Source: Rhizobium leucaenae USDA 9039 (GTDB lineage: Bacteria > Pseudomonadota > Alphaproteobacteria > Rhizobiales > Rhizobiaceae). From it: a DNA stretch of 48,838 nucleotides. The first letter of the stretch is position 1. Each line of letters opens with the position of its first letter. Location of the stretch: contig NZ_AUFB01000028.1 in NCBI RefSeq assembly GCF_000426285.1, forward strand, positions 1 to 48,838, in the 5' to 3' direction. The notes beneath the pieces are model-generated. The model saw only the letters and a list, made by a program, of their open reading frames with translations. It was not told the origin of the DNA and made no database searches. Made by a program: the position numbers and the translations under genes. This document shows positions 34,082 to 43,477 of this stretch, in pieces.

Positions 34082-34962
34082 ATGACCGATCTTGCCCAGC
34101 TCAAAGCCATTGTCTTGCGCCATGCAGGCAAGCCCCAACCGAAGATGCCGCGGGTCAGCGTCAGCACCTTCGATCGACCGTCGGAGCCGGGCTGGCGGTC
34201 TACAACCCGGTTGTCTGCTTCGTGCTGCAAGGATCCAAGCAGGTCTTCATCGGCGACCAGGTGCTTGAGTATGGCGCCGGCCACTGCATGGTCGTGGCGG
34301 CCGAACTCGCCGCCATGGGACAGATCAGCGAAGCGTCACCCGAGGAGCCCTATGTCGCTCTCAACCTCTACATCGATCCGGAGGTAATATCCGCACTGCT
34401 CCTGGAGATGGGCAGCATGCCGGAACCCCCAATGAATAAAGGATTCGGCTTCAGCCCCGCAGGGCCGGCATTGATCGACGCCTGGCGGCGCCTCGTTGAA
34501 CTTCTCGACCGCCAGGATGAAATCCCGATCATGGCGCGTCACAGGGAGCACGAACTCATGTTTCGCTTGCTCATGGGACCTCAAGGGGCGTTGCTCCGGC
34601 AGATTGCCGGCAACGGTAGCCGCCTGTCCCATGTCCGGCGGGCAATGGCATGGATTCGCGAGCATTACACGGAGCATCTCAGCATCGCAGCCATGGCCAC
34701 TGTGGCCGGCATGAGCGTGTCGGTGTTCCATCGCCGCTTCAAGGCGATTAGCGGCTTGAGCCCGCTCCAGTACCAGAAGCAAATCCGCCTGCACGAGGCG
34801 CGTCGGCGCCTGATCGCGGAGCGCTCAGAAGCAGCAAGCGTCGCCTACGCTGTCGGCTACGAGAGCGTTTCGCAGTTCAGTCGCGAATACAAACGGCTGT
34901 TCGGCGCACCACCCCGGCAGGACGCCGGAAAACTGCAGAACATCGTTGAATCGGTAGCCTAG
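34082..34962 (+). pseudogene. AraC-family regulator, frameshifted
   Basis: The start MTDLAQLKAIVLRHAGKPQP then VSVSTFDRPSEPG is the N-terminal arm of AraC_N-type regulators. One base is missing near 34185-34195, and the other frame continues LAVYNPVVCFVLQGSKQVFI through the cupin-like domain. It then reads to a double HTH (about MATVAGMSVSVFHRRFKAI and AYAVGYESVSQFSREYKRL) ending at 34962. The frameshift separates the first 37 residues; a shortened protein from 34054 or an internal start is conceivable. It probably controlled the neighbouring aldo/keto reductase gene. Confidence 0.8.
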
Positions 34963-34974
34963 TCTTCTTAGAGC

Positions 34975-35322
34975 TCATGCACGAACCAGCGCGCGACAGG
35001 CTTCAATTTCGCCCAGATGATCCAGCACCCAGGTCGCCAGTTGCATGATCGGTGCGGCAAGAGACCTGCCGAGATCTGTCACGCCATACTCGACCTGAGG
35101 CGGCACGGTCGCATAGACCTTGCGGGTCACCATCCCGTCCGCTTCCAGAGACTTCAGGTTGCGGGTGAGCATTTGTTGGGAAATCTCGCCTATCACGCGT
35201 TTCAACTCATTGAAGCGCCGCGGCCGGTCGGCAAGCATCGTGATCTTCAGGATGGTCCATTTGTCGCGGATGCGGCCGAGAATCGCGTTGACCCTGCGAC
35301 AGTTGGGGTTTGGTATAAGGCT
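34975..35322 (-). CDS. HxlR-family regulator, 5' end unclear
   Basis: The HxlR winged-HTH core is clear: ILGRIRDKWTIL, PRRFNELKRVIGEISQQMLT, LEADGMVTRKVYATVPPQVE and YGVTDLGRSL. The first ATG (35238) lies inside the domain and would give an 87-residue protein lacking helix 1. Conserved residues, including the NCRRVN cysteine of the family, continue upstream to 35322 with no ATG, GTG or TTG in frame. Either a CTG start is used or the 5' end is damaged. It converges on the AraC pseudogene with 12 bp between them. Confidence 0.65.
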   Translation of the reverse strand, partial: SLIPNPNCRRVNAILGRIRDKWTILKITMLADRPRRFNELKRVIGEISQQMLTRNLKSLEADGMVTRKVYATVPPQVEYGVTDLGRSLAAPIMQLATWVLDHLGEIEACRALVRA

Positions 35323-35644
35323 GATTTGGCGGGACAGGCATATGCATGTGACTACGCCTCGAAAATATGCGTTGTTGCGGCATCGGCAGTCAGTAACGAC
35401 CGTTCCTGCCAGATCATCGACGTGGGATTTGAAGTGGTGGAACGAGAGAGCACACGACAGTCTGATTGGGTCTCGCGCAAACCCTAAGCTGGTTCCGGCG
35501 ATGAGTCGTGATCGGCGGCGCGTCGGAACTCAAACAACGTCGTTCTTTGCCTCACAGGACTTGACGGGGTGTGGCCCATAATGGAGATGTCGCTTCGTGG
35601 CTTTGCCGCTCAATTCTCCCTTCTTCGCGTAGGAGAAAGTCACT

Positions 35645-36568
35645 TTGAACAGAAAGTCACCGGTCTATCTGAACGCGCTGCGTGCCTTTGAAGCCAGTGC
35701 ACGTCACGGCAGCTTCTCCGGGGCTGCCGAGGAACTCAAAGTCACCTCAGCTGCGGTAGGACAGATGGTGCGGGGGTTGGAGGATTGGCTGGGAATGCCG
35801 CTCTTTCATCGTACCACCACCGGAAAGGCGAGGCTTACCCCGACCGAACGGGCCGAACATGCCCTTCCCGATATCAGGGCAGGGCTCGATCAGCTAGTCA
35901 TTGGGCTGGAGCGTCTTCGCGCGTCCGCAACGAGCGGAATCCTCAACGTAACCGTCAGTCCTGCTTTCGCCGCCAAATGGCTATTGCCCCGCATCGACCG
36001 CTTCCAGGCCAGATGTCCGGAGACCGACATTCGGCTCGAGACGAGCCTGAAGCTGGTCGATTACAAGGCACATGGAATAGACATTGGCGTGCGCTACGGA
36101 GATGGAAGCTGGCCGGACCTGATCGCCGAAAAGCTGATGGACGAGGAAGTCTTTCCTGTCTGTTCGCCCAGGTTTTCAGAAATTGGAAGTCTAAACGTCC
36201 CAGCCGATCTGACGCGCCAGACGCTCATACACGATCTCTCCGTGGACCCGGCACTCGGTTTTGTCACCTGGGACCGCTGGCTGCGCGCCGGCGGCGTATC
36301 AGATTCCCAGCCGCAAAGGGGCATGAGTATCAATAATTCCGCTGCCGTCCTGCAGGCTGCGATCGAGGGTCGGGGCGTAGCGCTGGCCCGCAGCATCCTC
36401 GCCCATGACGATCTGACTGCGGGAAGGCTCAAGCGGCTCTTCCCCGATGTGACCGTGCCATCGACGCTTGCCTACTACATCGTCTACCGGTCGCAGTATG
36501 CGTCGCTGCCGAAACTGCAGGCCTTTCGCAACTGGCTGCTTGAAGAAGCCGGCACGGCACGGCCCTAA
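35645..36568 (+). CDS. LysR-family regulator (GcvA-like)
   Basis: This encodes 307 residues from a TTG start with AGGAGAAAG upstream. The N-terminal HTH (about 8-66: LNALRAFEASARHGSFSGAA, ELKVTSAAVGQMVRGLEDWL) is followed by a periplasmic-binding-like effector domain (about 95-300) with the GcvA-type DIGVRYGDGSWPDL. It is intact, although both neighbours are decayed. Its target is unknown; the decayed genes downstream at 36720-37450 may once have been under its control. Confidence 0.88.
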   Translation: MNRKSPVYLNALRAFEASARHGSFSGAAEELKVTSAAVGQMVRGLEDWLGMPLFHRTTTGKARLTPTERAEHALPDIRAGLDQLVIGLERLRASATSGILNVTVSPAFAAKWLLPRIDRFQARCPETDIRLETSLKLVDYKAHGIDIGVRYGDGSWPDLIAEKLMDEEVFPVCSPRFSEIGSLNVPADLTRQTLIHDLSVDPALGFVTWDRWLRAGGVSDSQPQRGMSINNSAAVLQAAIEGRGVALARSILAHDDLTAGRLKRLFPDVTVPSTLAYYIVYRSQYASLPKLQAFRNWLLEEAGTARP

Positions 36569-36719
36569 CTCGGCCGCAGCGCAGCGCGCCAAGATTTTCT
36601 TTGCCGCGCCCAAGAAACTCTCATTTGTCAAGCCGGCCATGCGGGCGCATCAAACGGCGCATATGCATTTTTGGCGAGGAACATCCCTCGCCGCGTGCGG
36701 CCAAGCGAAACCCGAAAGT

Positions 36720-37002
36720 ATGACCGTGGCTTATCTCCAAATCACCCTTCAGATCGCCGCCGCGAACCGTCGCGCTGCCATCGGCATCTATCAGAAATAC
36801 AAGGAAACGTTCCTCACAGACATCGGAGCGACCTCCAAGGAGCTTCTGATCCGCGACGATGACGTGCAGGTTCTCCATGGGTTCAACAGCGTTGAGGACG
36901 CAGGGCCTATCTCGAAAGCGAACTCTTCAACGACGACGACGTCACCGATTGAAGCCGCTGCTGGCGGCAGCGCCGGACATTCGGATTTACGCCATCGCCT
37001 GA
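36720..37002 (+). pseudogene. Small conserved protein, frameshifted twice
   Basis: MTVAYLQITLQIAAANRRAA then IGIYQKYKETFLTDIGATSK and VQVLHGFNSVEDA form the start of a roughly 95-residue protein. A shift after VEDA gives AYLESELFNDDDV, and a second shift gives LKPLLAAAPDIRIYAIA ending at 37002. I recall similar small proteins in rhizobia, but no function can be given. Two separate indels indicate real decay. Confidence 0.55.
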
Positions 37003-37036
37003 ACTGCAGCGAGCATAACATCCAGATAACCCGCTA

Positions 37037-37450
37037 ATGGCTTCAACGACAACAATATCGACTAAGGCCATTGTCATCGTCGGCGGCGGCCTTGCCGGAC
37101 TTACGGCAGCCTATCACCTTCATCGCAACGGGCTCGACTTTACCCTGGTCGAGGCACGGGAACGGCTGGGCGGCCGCATTCTCACGGCTGACCCGCAAAC
37201 CGATGTCTCGCACGACGGTTTCGATCTCCGCCCTTCCTGGCTGGCCCGACATGCATCCGTCGGTTCAGGAATTTGCACGCGAGTTGGGGGGTCGATCAGA
37301 CCTGGCAGAGCTGGATCAGTTTGGCAGGCAGCGAACAGCACTCAACGATCCCGGTTATCTGGCTGGGGCCATCGAAGCCGGTGAGCGTGTGGCCACGCCC
37401 CTGATCACCAGGCGAGACGGAGATCGTTCATCCCCTATCTTGAAATGCGA
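37037..37450 (+). pseudogene. FAD-dependent amine oxidase, decayed fragment
   Basis: VIVGGGLAGLTAAYHLHRNG then FTLVEARERLGGRI is the dinucleotide-binding start of the monoamine-oxidase family. After HDGFDLRPSW the frame must shift to give WPDMHPSVQEFARELGG. Only about 130 of the usual roughly 360-450 residues remain, and the FAD-binding C-terminus is absent. The adjoining alcohol dehydrogenase starts 16 bp later, so a deletion has joined the two. Confidence 0.75.
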
Positions 37451-37465
37451 GGAAAGGAGCAGGTC

Positions 37466-38497
37466 ATGAAAACAACCTATCGGGCGATGCAGATATCCAC
37501 GTCCGGCGGCCTTGAGCTTGTGGACCGACCGACGCCGGGCGACGAAGAAGTGCTGATTGCGGTTGAAGCCTGCGGCATCTGCGGCGCGGATTTAAGCGAC
37601 ATCGACAAGGCGGACCGGAGACTACAGCCGCCGCGCGTTCCCGGCCACGAAGTGGTCGGCCGGATCATCGCGCTTGGATCAAACACGCCCTCGGCTTGGA
37701 AGCTCGGCCAGCGCGTCGGCGTTGGCCGGCTCGGCGGGCATTGCAACGAATGCAATGAATGCCGTGGCCGTTTCAATCTATGCCGCAACCAGCCCGTTCT
37801 CGGTTCTTCCTGCGATGGCGGTTACGCGGAAATGATGATTGCGCGCGCGACCGGACTCGTTTCCATTCCGGACAAGCTTTCATCGGAAGAGGCAGCACCG
37901 ATCCTTTGCGCCGGCATCGCCACATTCAATGCCTTGAAGAAATCGGGCGCTGAGGCAGGCGATACGGTTGCTATTCTCGGAATAGGCGGGCTCGGGCACA
38001 TGGCGCTGCAATATGCCCGCAAGATGGGCTTCCGCGTGGTCGCGGTGGGTCGGGGCGACAATATTGCCGAAGATGCTGTGAAGCTCGGCGCCCATCGTTA
38101 CATTGACACGAACAAGGAAAATGCCGCCGAGGCTTTGAATAAGATGGGCGGCGCCAAAGCGATCCTGACCACGATCGGCAATCCGGACGCCGTCTTGGTT
38201 TTGATGCCTGCACTTACACCGGAAGGCCGCCTGGTCGTGCTCGGCGTCGGCAAGGATCCCCTGCCGGTATCGACTGGATATCTGGTGGGCGCTGAGCGAG
38301 GCGTGATCGGCTCAATTACGGGGTCGCCGTTCGAGAACGAGAAGACATTGGACTTCAGCGTCCTGGCCGGCGTGCGGCCGATGATCGAAACCATGCCGCT
38401 GGAGCAGGCCGCCGAAGCGGTCCGAAGAATGCGTTCCGGTGAGGCGAAATTCCGGATCGTTCTGACGATGGGAGACCAGACCAATGCGGATCAATGA
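37466..38497 (+). CDS. Zinc-dependent alcohol dehydrogenase
   Basis: From the ATG at 37466, preceded by AAGGAGCAGG, this encodes 343 residues. The catalytic zinc site is CGICGADL with GHEVVGRI. The structural zinc loop is CNECNECRGRFNLC. The NAD(P)-binding fold has GIGGLGHMALQYA. It should oxidise an alcohol or reduce an aldehyde in the cytoplasm. Its end overlaps the cupin gene by 14 bp, and an MFS transporter follows, so the three form an operon. Confidence 0.92.
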   Translation: MKTTYRAMQISTSGGLELVDRPTPGDEEVLIAVEACGICGADLSDIDKADRRLQPPRVPGHEVVGRIIALGSNTPSAWKLGQRVGVGRLGGHCNECNECRGRFNLCRNQPVLGSSCDGGYAEMMIARATGLVSIPDKLSSEEAAPILCAGIATFNALKKSGAEAGDTVAILGIGGLGHMALQYARKMGFRVVAVGRGDNIAEDAVKLGAHRYIDTNKENAAEALNKMGGAKAILTTIGNPDAVLVLMPALTPEGRLVVLGVGKDPLPVSTGYLVGAERGVIGSITGSPFENEKTLDFSVLAGVRPMIETMPLEQAAEAVRRMRSGEAKFRIVLTMGDQTNADQ

Positions 38498-39254
38498 AGA
38501 CCTGACAAAGCCGGTCATCGCCCATGCGGCCAAGCTCGACTGGGTGCCGAGCCCCGCCGCCGGCGTCGACCGACGGATGCTCTACCGCGTCGGCGGTGAA
38601 GTCGCGCGTGCGACCTCGATCGTGCGCTACGCGCCGGCAAGCGCCTTTCCCCGCCATGTCCATAGCGGCGGCGAAGAAATTCTTGTGCTTCAGGGGACGT
38701 TCCAAGATGAGCATGGCGACTATCCGGCCGGAAGCTATTTCCGCAACCCGCCCGGCACCTCGCACGTACCGGCGCCGGAGGAGGGCTGCATGATTTTCGT
38801 GCGCCTTTGGCAGTTTCGTCAGGGCGACAGCATGCAGATTGTCCGGCAGCCAGGCGAAGGCCAAGCGGCCCCATTGCGCGCCGGCGCCCGTGCGGCGCGT
38901 GTTCTCTTCGAGGATATCGCGGAACGCGTTTCGATCGAGACCTGGCAGTCCGGCTCAGCCATTGCCATCGAAAATCGCCGTGGCCTCGAATTTCTGGTGC
39001 TGTCCGGCAGCCTGATATTGCAGGGCGAGACGCTGGAGCCGCAATGCTGGGGACGGTTGCCGGCAGGCAGATCATTTGAGGTGGCGACAGGCCCAGAGGG
39101 CGCCGAAATCTGGATCAAGGACGCCCCTCTTCAGCACGCCGATGTGCTGCCGATGCCCTCCTCGGCCAAATGGGGATCGCCGAGGCGACGTTCCGCGACA
39201 AGGACGATGTCGCGAAACAGGAAAAAATTGCGTCAAGAAACGTCTGGGTTCTGA
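38484..39254 (+). CDS. Cupin-domain protein (ChrR-like)
   Basis: This encodes 256 residues. The first cupin (about 20-110) has FPRHVHSGGEEILVLQGTFQ, then GDYPAGSYFRNPPGTSH, the metal-binding layout of the ChrR cupin family. A second cupin-like half (about 130-220) has lost most metal ligands. The last roughly 30 residues are arginine-rich and overlap the next gene by 85 bp; they look like out-of-frame sequence, so the true end may have been altered by a small indel. It could be a small-molecule sensor or isomerase acting with the dehydrogenase. Confidence 0.8.
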   Translation: MRINEDLTKPVIAHAAKLDWVPSPAAGVDRRMLYRVGGEVARATSIVRYAPASAFPRHVHSGGEEILVLQGTFQDEHGDYPAGSYFRNPPGTSHVPAPEEGCMIFVRLWQFRQGDSMQIVRQPGEGQAAPLRAGARAARVLFEDIAERVSIETWQSGSAIAIENRRGLEFLVLSGSLILQGETLEPQCWGRLPAGRSFEVATGPEGAEIWIKDAPLQHADVLPMPSSAKWGSPRRRSATRTMSRNRKKLRQETSGF

Positions 39255-40402
39255 CGGCGGCACAGTCGCTCGGGGGCGCCAATTCTCCCATCGTCATTTC
39301 GCTCGGCGGGCTCGTCGGCCAGCATCTGGCATCTGATCCGGCCGCAGCAACTTTGCCGGTCAGCATGCTCAACCTGGGGCTTGCTCTGGGAACGCTGCCG
39401 GCTGCGGCCGTTATGCGCCGGTTCGGACGGCGCGCCGGATATATAATAGGTGCAGCGCTCGGTACGATCGCGGGGATCGTTGCCACGATGGGCATCGTCC
39501 AATCAAGCTTCATTGTCTTCTGCATGGGCACGCTGATCGCCGGTTTTTACTCGGCCTATGTCCAGAGCTACCGCTTTGCGGCGACCGACGGCCTGACTGG
39601 CGCCGGGCGTGACCGCGCAATATCGCGCGTGATGGTCGGCGGGCTGATTGCTGCCATCATCGGGCCGCAACTCGTCATATGGACGCGTAACGCTCTGCCG
39701 GGACATGCCTTTGCCGGCAGTTTCCTCAGCCAGGCGATGCTCGCCCTGCTCGCGGTGCCGATCCTTTTGCCACTGCGCCGCCCGGCGGGTTCCGCCGCCG
39801 TGCATGCCACCGCCATCAGCGCCCGCCCGCTTGCACAGATACTGACCTCGCCAGGCTATCTGCTGGCCGTTGCGACCGGCGTCGTCTCCTACGGCCTGAT
39901 GACCTTCGTCATGACGGCGGCACCTATGGCCATGGTCGGACACGGCCATTCCGTCGATTCCGCAGCGCTTGGTATTCAGTGGCACGTTCTCGCCATGTTC
40001 GGGCCAAGCTTCATTACCGGCCGCCTCATGGCACGCTTCGGCAAGGAGCGCGTGGCGGCGGTGGGACTTCTCCTGATCGGCGGGTCGGCGCTTATTGCGC
40101 TCAGCGGTGTCGATATCGCGCACTTCTGGGGATCGCTTATCCTCTTGGGGCTGGGCTGGAATTGCGGCTTCATTGGCGCCACGGCGATGGTTGCCGAGTG
40201 TCATTCGCCATCCGAACGCGGCAAGGCGCAGGGCGCTAATGCATTTATGGTGTTCGGGACAGTTGCCTGCGCCTCCTTTTTCGCCGGTTCGCTGCTGCAC
40301 AGCTCAGGCTGGAGCACGGTCAACTGGCTTGTGCTGCCGGCCGTAGCTTTTATGCTCGTTCCGTTGGTATCGCGCGCCGCCAGCTTACCCCGCAACAGAT
40401 GA
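39170..40402 (+). CDS. MFS transporter
   Basis: This encodes 410 residues with about 12 hydrophobic segments, such as PVSMLNLGLALGTLPAAAVM, AGYIIGAALGTIAGIVATMG and LILLGLGWNCGFIGATAMVA. The motif A-like VMRRFGRRAG lies between helices 2 and 3. It resembles proton-linked drug or metabolite exporters. Translation starts inside the cupin gene; the N-terminal residues before KIASRNVWVLTAAQSLGG may be artefactual, and a later start is possible. The substrate is unknown. Confidence 0.88.
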   Translation: MGIAEATFRDKDDVAKQEKIASRNVWVLTAAQSLGGANSPIVISLGGLVGQHLASDPAAATLPVSMLNLGLALGTLPAAAVMRRFGRRAGYIIGAALGTIAGIVATMGIVQSSFIVFCMGTLIAGFYSAYVQSYRFAATDGLTGAGRDRAISRVMVGGLIAAIIGPQLVIWTRNALPGHAFAGSFLSQAMLALLAVPILLPLRRPAGSAAVHATAISARPLAQILTSPGYLLAVATGVVSYGLMTFVMTAAPMAMVGHGHSVDSAALGIQWHVLAMFGPSFITGRLMARFGKERVAAVGLLLIGGSALIALSGVDIAHFWGSLILLGLGWNCGFIGATAMVAECHSPSERGKAQGANAFMVFGTVACASFFAGSLLHSSGWSTVNWLVLPAVAFMLVPLVSRAASLPRNR

Positions 40403-40628
40403 GGAAGGACTCTAGTGTCGGTTTCCGCGCGTCGCTCGATCAGATTGTACTCGCGCTTCATGTCTTGAGGCCGCAGCGCGTTTCTACGAGCGCTTGGCTT
40501 CCGGCGTGGCGCGCGCAACCGTCACCCAGGACGCCTTGGCATGGCAATCGGTTTTGTCTCGGACGGCTAATGCGGCAGGACACGCAACTTGCGCGGCGAA
40601 CGAAACTGCCTCACCACGCATCCCGCAA
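40403..40628. other. Convergent gap between MFS and LysR genes
   Basis: These 226 bp hold no recognisable gene or strong hairpin. A short run of residues (RFYERLASGVARATV) in one plus frame has no family match that I can support. Confidence 0.4.
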
Positions 40629-41528
40629 TCACGCGAGGGGTGTGCGGCCCATCTCTCGGGCAAGCGTCAGGAAGCCATCGATATAGGAGATGGTCTCCTC
40701 GCCGCGCCTGACGCCCAGATTGATGCTCTTCCGGATGCCGGCTTCTCCGAGGCTGAGCGCCCGTATCGGCATTCCTGCCCCATCCTCGTGCAGCAACCAG
40801 TCCGGAAGGACGGTGACCCCCCTGCCCGCGCAGACGAGTTGCAACATCAGGTCTACGGTTTCGGCCGTGCGGTGCTGACGGGGCCGATAATGGGCGGGAA
40901 CGAGAAACTTGGTGTAAATGTCCAATCGCTCTAGGGTGACGGGAACAGTGATTAGCTCTTCGTCCATCAGATCGTGCGGTTGCACGCATGTCCTGCCGGC
41001 AAGAGGATGGGACTCGTGCACCATAAGGACCAGCTCGTAATCGAACACGGGCGTGAACAGCAGCTCCGGCGCCTCTACCGGGTCCGGCGTTATCAAGAGG
41101 TCGATTTCATAACCGAGCAGCGCCTCGACCCCGTCGAAGCGAAAGGCGGTGCGCACGTCGAAATCCACGTCGAGCCACTGAGCCAGATAGGGTGTCGCCA
41201 TTCTCGAGAGCCAGCGCTGGCAGGGATGGCATTCCATGCCAACTCGGAGCATTCCTCTTCGCCCCAATGAGAAGTCTATGAGGACCCGTTCCGCGTGCTC
41301 CAGTTGCGGCAGAACCCGCTCGGCCACGGTGAGCAGGTATTCGCCCGTTTGCGTTAGGCGCAAACCCCGACCGGTTTTCATCCAGATCTTGATGCCATGC
41401 CGATCCTCGAACTTCGCGATCGTGTGGCTGAGCGCCGACTGTGTGACGTTCATCTTCTCGGCCGCCGCGGTGACGCTGCCGTGACGGTTGACTTCCCTCA
41501 GGATCGCAAGATGCTGCCGATCTATCAT
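40629..41528 (-). CDS. LysR-family regulator (MetR-like)
   Basis: This encodes 299 residues. The HTH (about 1-60) is LAILREVNRHGSVTAAAEKM, then NVTQSALSHTIAKFEDRHGI. The effector domain has DLLITPDPVEAPELLF and MVHESHPLAGR. The layout resembles MetR-type members. It is divergent from the MalY/RidA/ABC genes (165 bp between starts) and is the likely regulator of that operon. Confidence 0.9.
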   Translation of the reverse strand: MIDRQHLAILREVNRHGSVTAAAEKMNVTQSALSHTIAKFEDRHGIKIWMKTGRGLRLTQTGEYLLTVAERVLPQLEHAERVLIDFSLGRRGMLRVGMECHPCQRWLSRMATPYLAQWLDVDFDVRTAFRFDGVEALLGYEIDLLITPDPVEAPELLFTPVFDYELVLMVHESHPLAGRTCVQPHDLMDEELITVPVTLERLDIYTKFLVPAHYRPRQHRTAETVDLMLQLVCAGRGVTVLPDWLLHEDGAGMPIRALSLGEAGIRKSINLGVRRGEETISYIDGFLTLAREMGRTPLA

Positions 41529-41692
41529 TATGACCTCCGCTCATCACCACATGAATTCATACCATTTCCATTCATAATGAACTGCGATTAACCTTTTCGT
41601 CAACCATGATCCTGCCGAGGCAGCCGCGACGGACGAAAGGAAATGTATTGACGAAGCTTGCAACTGCGCCGCATCCGCGTGGGGATCACGCC

Positions 41693-42886
41693 ATGCCGTC
41701 ATCTATTTTTGACGAGGTCATCGATCGCAAGAACAGCAACTCGATGAAATGGGCTTTCGCCGAGCGCCTGCTGTCCGCAGACGAAGCGGCCGCCGATCCT
41801 CTTCCCATGTGGGTTGCCGATACCGATTTCAAAGCCCCGCGACCGGTCATCGATGCGCTTGCCGAGGCTGTCCAGCACGGCGTCTTCGGCTATCCCGGCG
41901 GCATGACCAAAAATTACCTTGAGGCCGTGACCGGATGGCAGGCAAAGCGCTTCGGTTTTGACGTGGCGCCGGAATGGGTTGTTGCCTCGGCCGGCATCAT
42001 TACCATCCTGAAGGTCGCCGCACAGGCGTTTTCCGCGCCTGGCGACTCCATTCTCATCCAGCCGCCCGTCTATGCCCATTTCCACAACGACATGCTGATG
42101 AATGGCCGTCATCTGGCCTTCGCCCCGCTCGTTCGCACCGAGGACGGCTACCGGTTCGATGCCGCCATTTTCGAGGCGGCCATACGGCCCAACACGAAGA
42201 TCTTCATCCTCAGCAATCCGCACAATCCGACCGGAAATGTCTGGTCGGAAGAAGAACTGCGGACCATGGGAGAGATCTGCGCCCGGCACGACATTCTGGT
42301 GATTTCCGACGAAATTCACCAGGACCTGATCCTCAACCCGGCGAAGAAACACATCGCCTTCGCATCGCTGGGCGAAAAATTCGCGCAAATGAGCATCACG
42401 TGCACCGCGCCGAGCAAGACCTTCAATCTGCCGGGTCTGCAATGCGCAAATATCTTCGTGCCGAATCCGCGGCTGCGTGGTGAACTGCTGCGCCAATACG
42501 ACCGCAACATGTTCCCGCTGGTCAACGTACTGGGCATGGTCGCTTGCGAAGCGGCCTATGCCCATGGCGAACCCTGGCTGGAGGAGATGCTCGCCTATGT
42601 GCGCGGCAATCACCTCTATTTCGCGGATCGGATCAATAATGCGACCGACAAGGTCCGCGTGCTTCCGGCAGACTCGCTCTATCTCGCCTGGATGGATTGC
42701 CGTGGGCTCGGCATGGATGCCGCAACACTCGAAAAATTCATGCTGACCAAGGCGCGCGTCTGGCTCGACAAGGGCCAGAAGTTTGGGATTGAGGGCCGCG
42801 GCTATATGCGCGTCAATCTCGGCTGTCCTCGCTCGACTGTCGATGATGCGATCACCCGCATCAACGCCGCCATCTCTAAACTGTGA
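41693..42886 (+). CDS. MalY/PatB-type PLP aminotransferase (C-S lyase)
   Basis: From the ATG at 41693 this encodes 397 residues of a fold-type I PLP enzyme. The MalY/PatB signatures are PMWVADTDFKAPRPVIDAL, VFGYPGGMT, NPHNPTGNVWSEEEL, SDEIHQDLIL and the PLP-lysine loop APSKTFNLPGLQ. Enzymes of this group cleave cystathionine-like C-S bonds (releasing pyruvate and ammonia) or transaminate. Earlier starts (41606, TTG 41648) lack family support. It is followed by RidA and an amino-acid ABC transporter; the set would import a sulfur or other amino acid and degrade it, with RidA clearing the reactive imine. Confidence 0.9.
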   Translation: MPSSIFDEVIDRKNSNSMKWAFAERLLSADEAAADPLPMWVADTDFKAPRPVIDALAEAVQHGVFGYPGGMTKNYLEAVTGWQAKRFGFDVAPEWVVASAGIITILKVAAQAFSAPGDSILIQPPVYAHFHNDMLMNGRHLAFAPLVRTEDGYRFDAAIFEAAIRPNTKIFILSNPHNPTGNVWSEEELRTMGEICARHDILVISDEIHQDLILNPAKKHIAFASLGEKFAQMSITCTAPSKTFNLPGLQCANIFVPNPRLRGELLRQYDRNMFPLVNVLGMVACEAAYAHGEPWLEEMLAYVRGNHLYFADRINNATDKVRVLPADSLYLAWMDCRGLGMDAATLEKFMLTKARVWLDKGQKFGIEGRGYMRVNLGCPRSTVDDAITRINAAISKL

Positions 42887-42895
42887 GGCGCGCCG

Positions 42896-43363
42896 ATGTC
42901 TCAAACGATTGAAAAACGCATGGCCGAACTCGGGCTAGAACTGCCTGAAGCGGCGAAGTCGGTAGCGAACTATCTCCCCATCGTCGCAAGCGGCAATCTC
43001 ATTCTCACGTCGGGTCAGCTGCCACTGTCGAACGGCAAGTTGATTGCCACAGGTCTCGTCGGCCGCGAGCTTGACGTCACGGCCGCAGCGCTGGCTGCCA
43101 GACAATGCGCCTTGAACATCCTCGCCCAGGCGCAGGCACATCTCGGCAGCCTCGATCGGATTGCACGGATCATCAAGATCACGGTCTTCGTGGCTTCGGC
43201 TGAGGACTTCACCGAGCAACATCTCGTTGCAAACGGGGCGTCTGATGTCCTCCTCGCTGTCTGCGGCGACAAAGGCAAGCACGCGCGCTCCGCCGTCGGC
43301 GTCGCCGCTTTGCCGATGAATGCACCCGTCGAGATAGAGGCGATGCTCGAAATCGACCAATAA
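42896..43363 (+). CDS. ridA: RidA-family enamine/imine deaminase
   Basis: This encodes 155 residues of the RidA/YjgF family, long (YoaB-like) subgroup: TSGQLPLSNGKLIATGLVG, then AARQCALNILAQAQAHLGSL, RIIKITVFVASAEDFTEQH and ARSAVGVAALPMNAPVEIEA. RidA hydrolyses reactive enamine/imine products of PLP enzymes. It starts 9 bp after the MalY-like gene, which makes such an intermediate, so a direct functional link is likely. The symbol is given at family level. Confidence 0.9.
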   Translation: MSQTIEKRMAELGLELPEAAKSVANYLPIVASGNLILTSGQLPLSNGKLIATGLVGRELDVTAAALAARQCALNILAQAQAHLGSLDRIARIIKITVFVASAEDFTEQHLVANGASDVLLAVCGDKGKHARSAVGVAALPMNAPVEIEAMLEIDQ

Positions 43364-43477
43364 CAATACGTGTCACCAGGCTCTGCGGAACGACGAACAA
43401 TCGGGAACTCAACCGATCCCAAAGCGGAGAACCGGCAGGAAGCCGCTGCTTTCGGATCACAAACCGGGAGAATGTCA

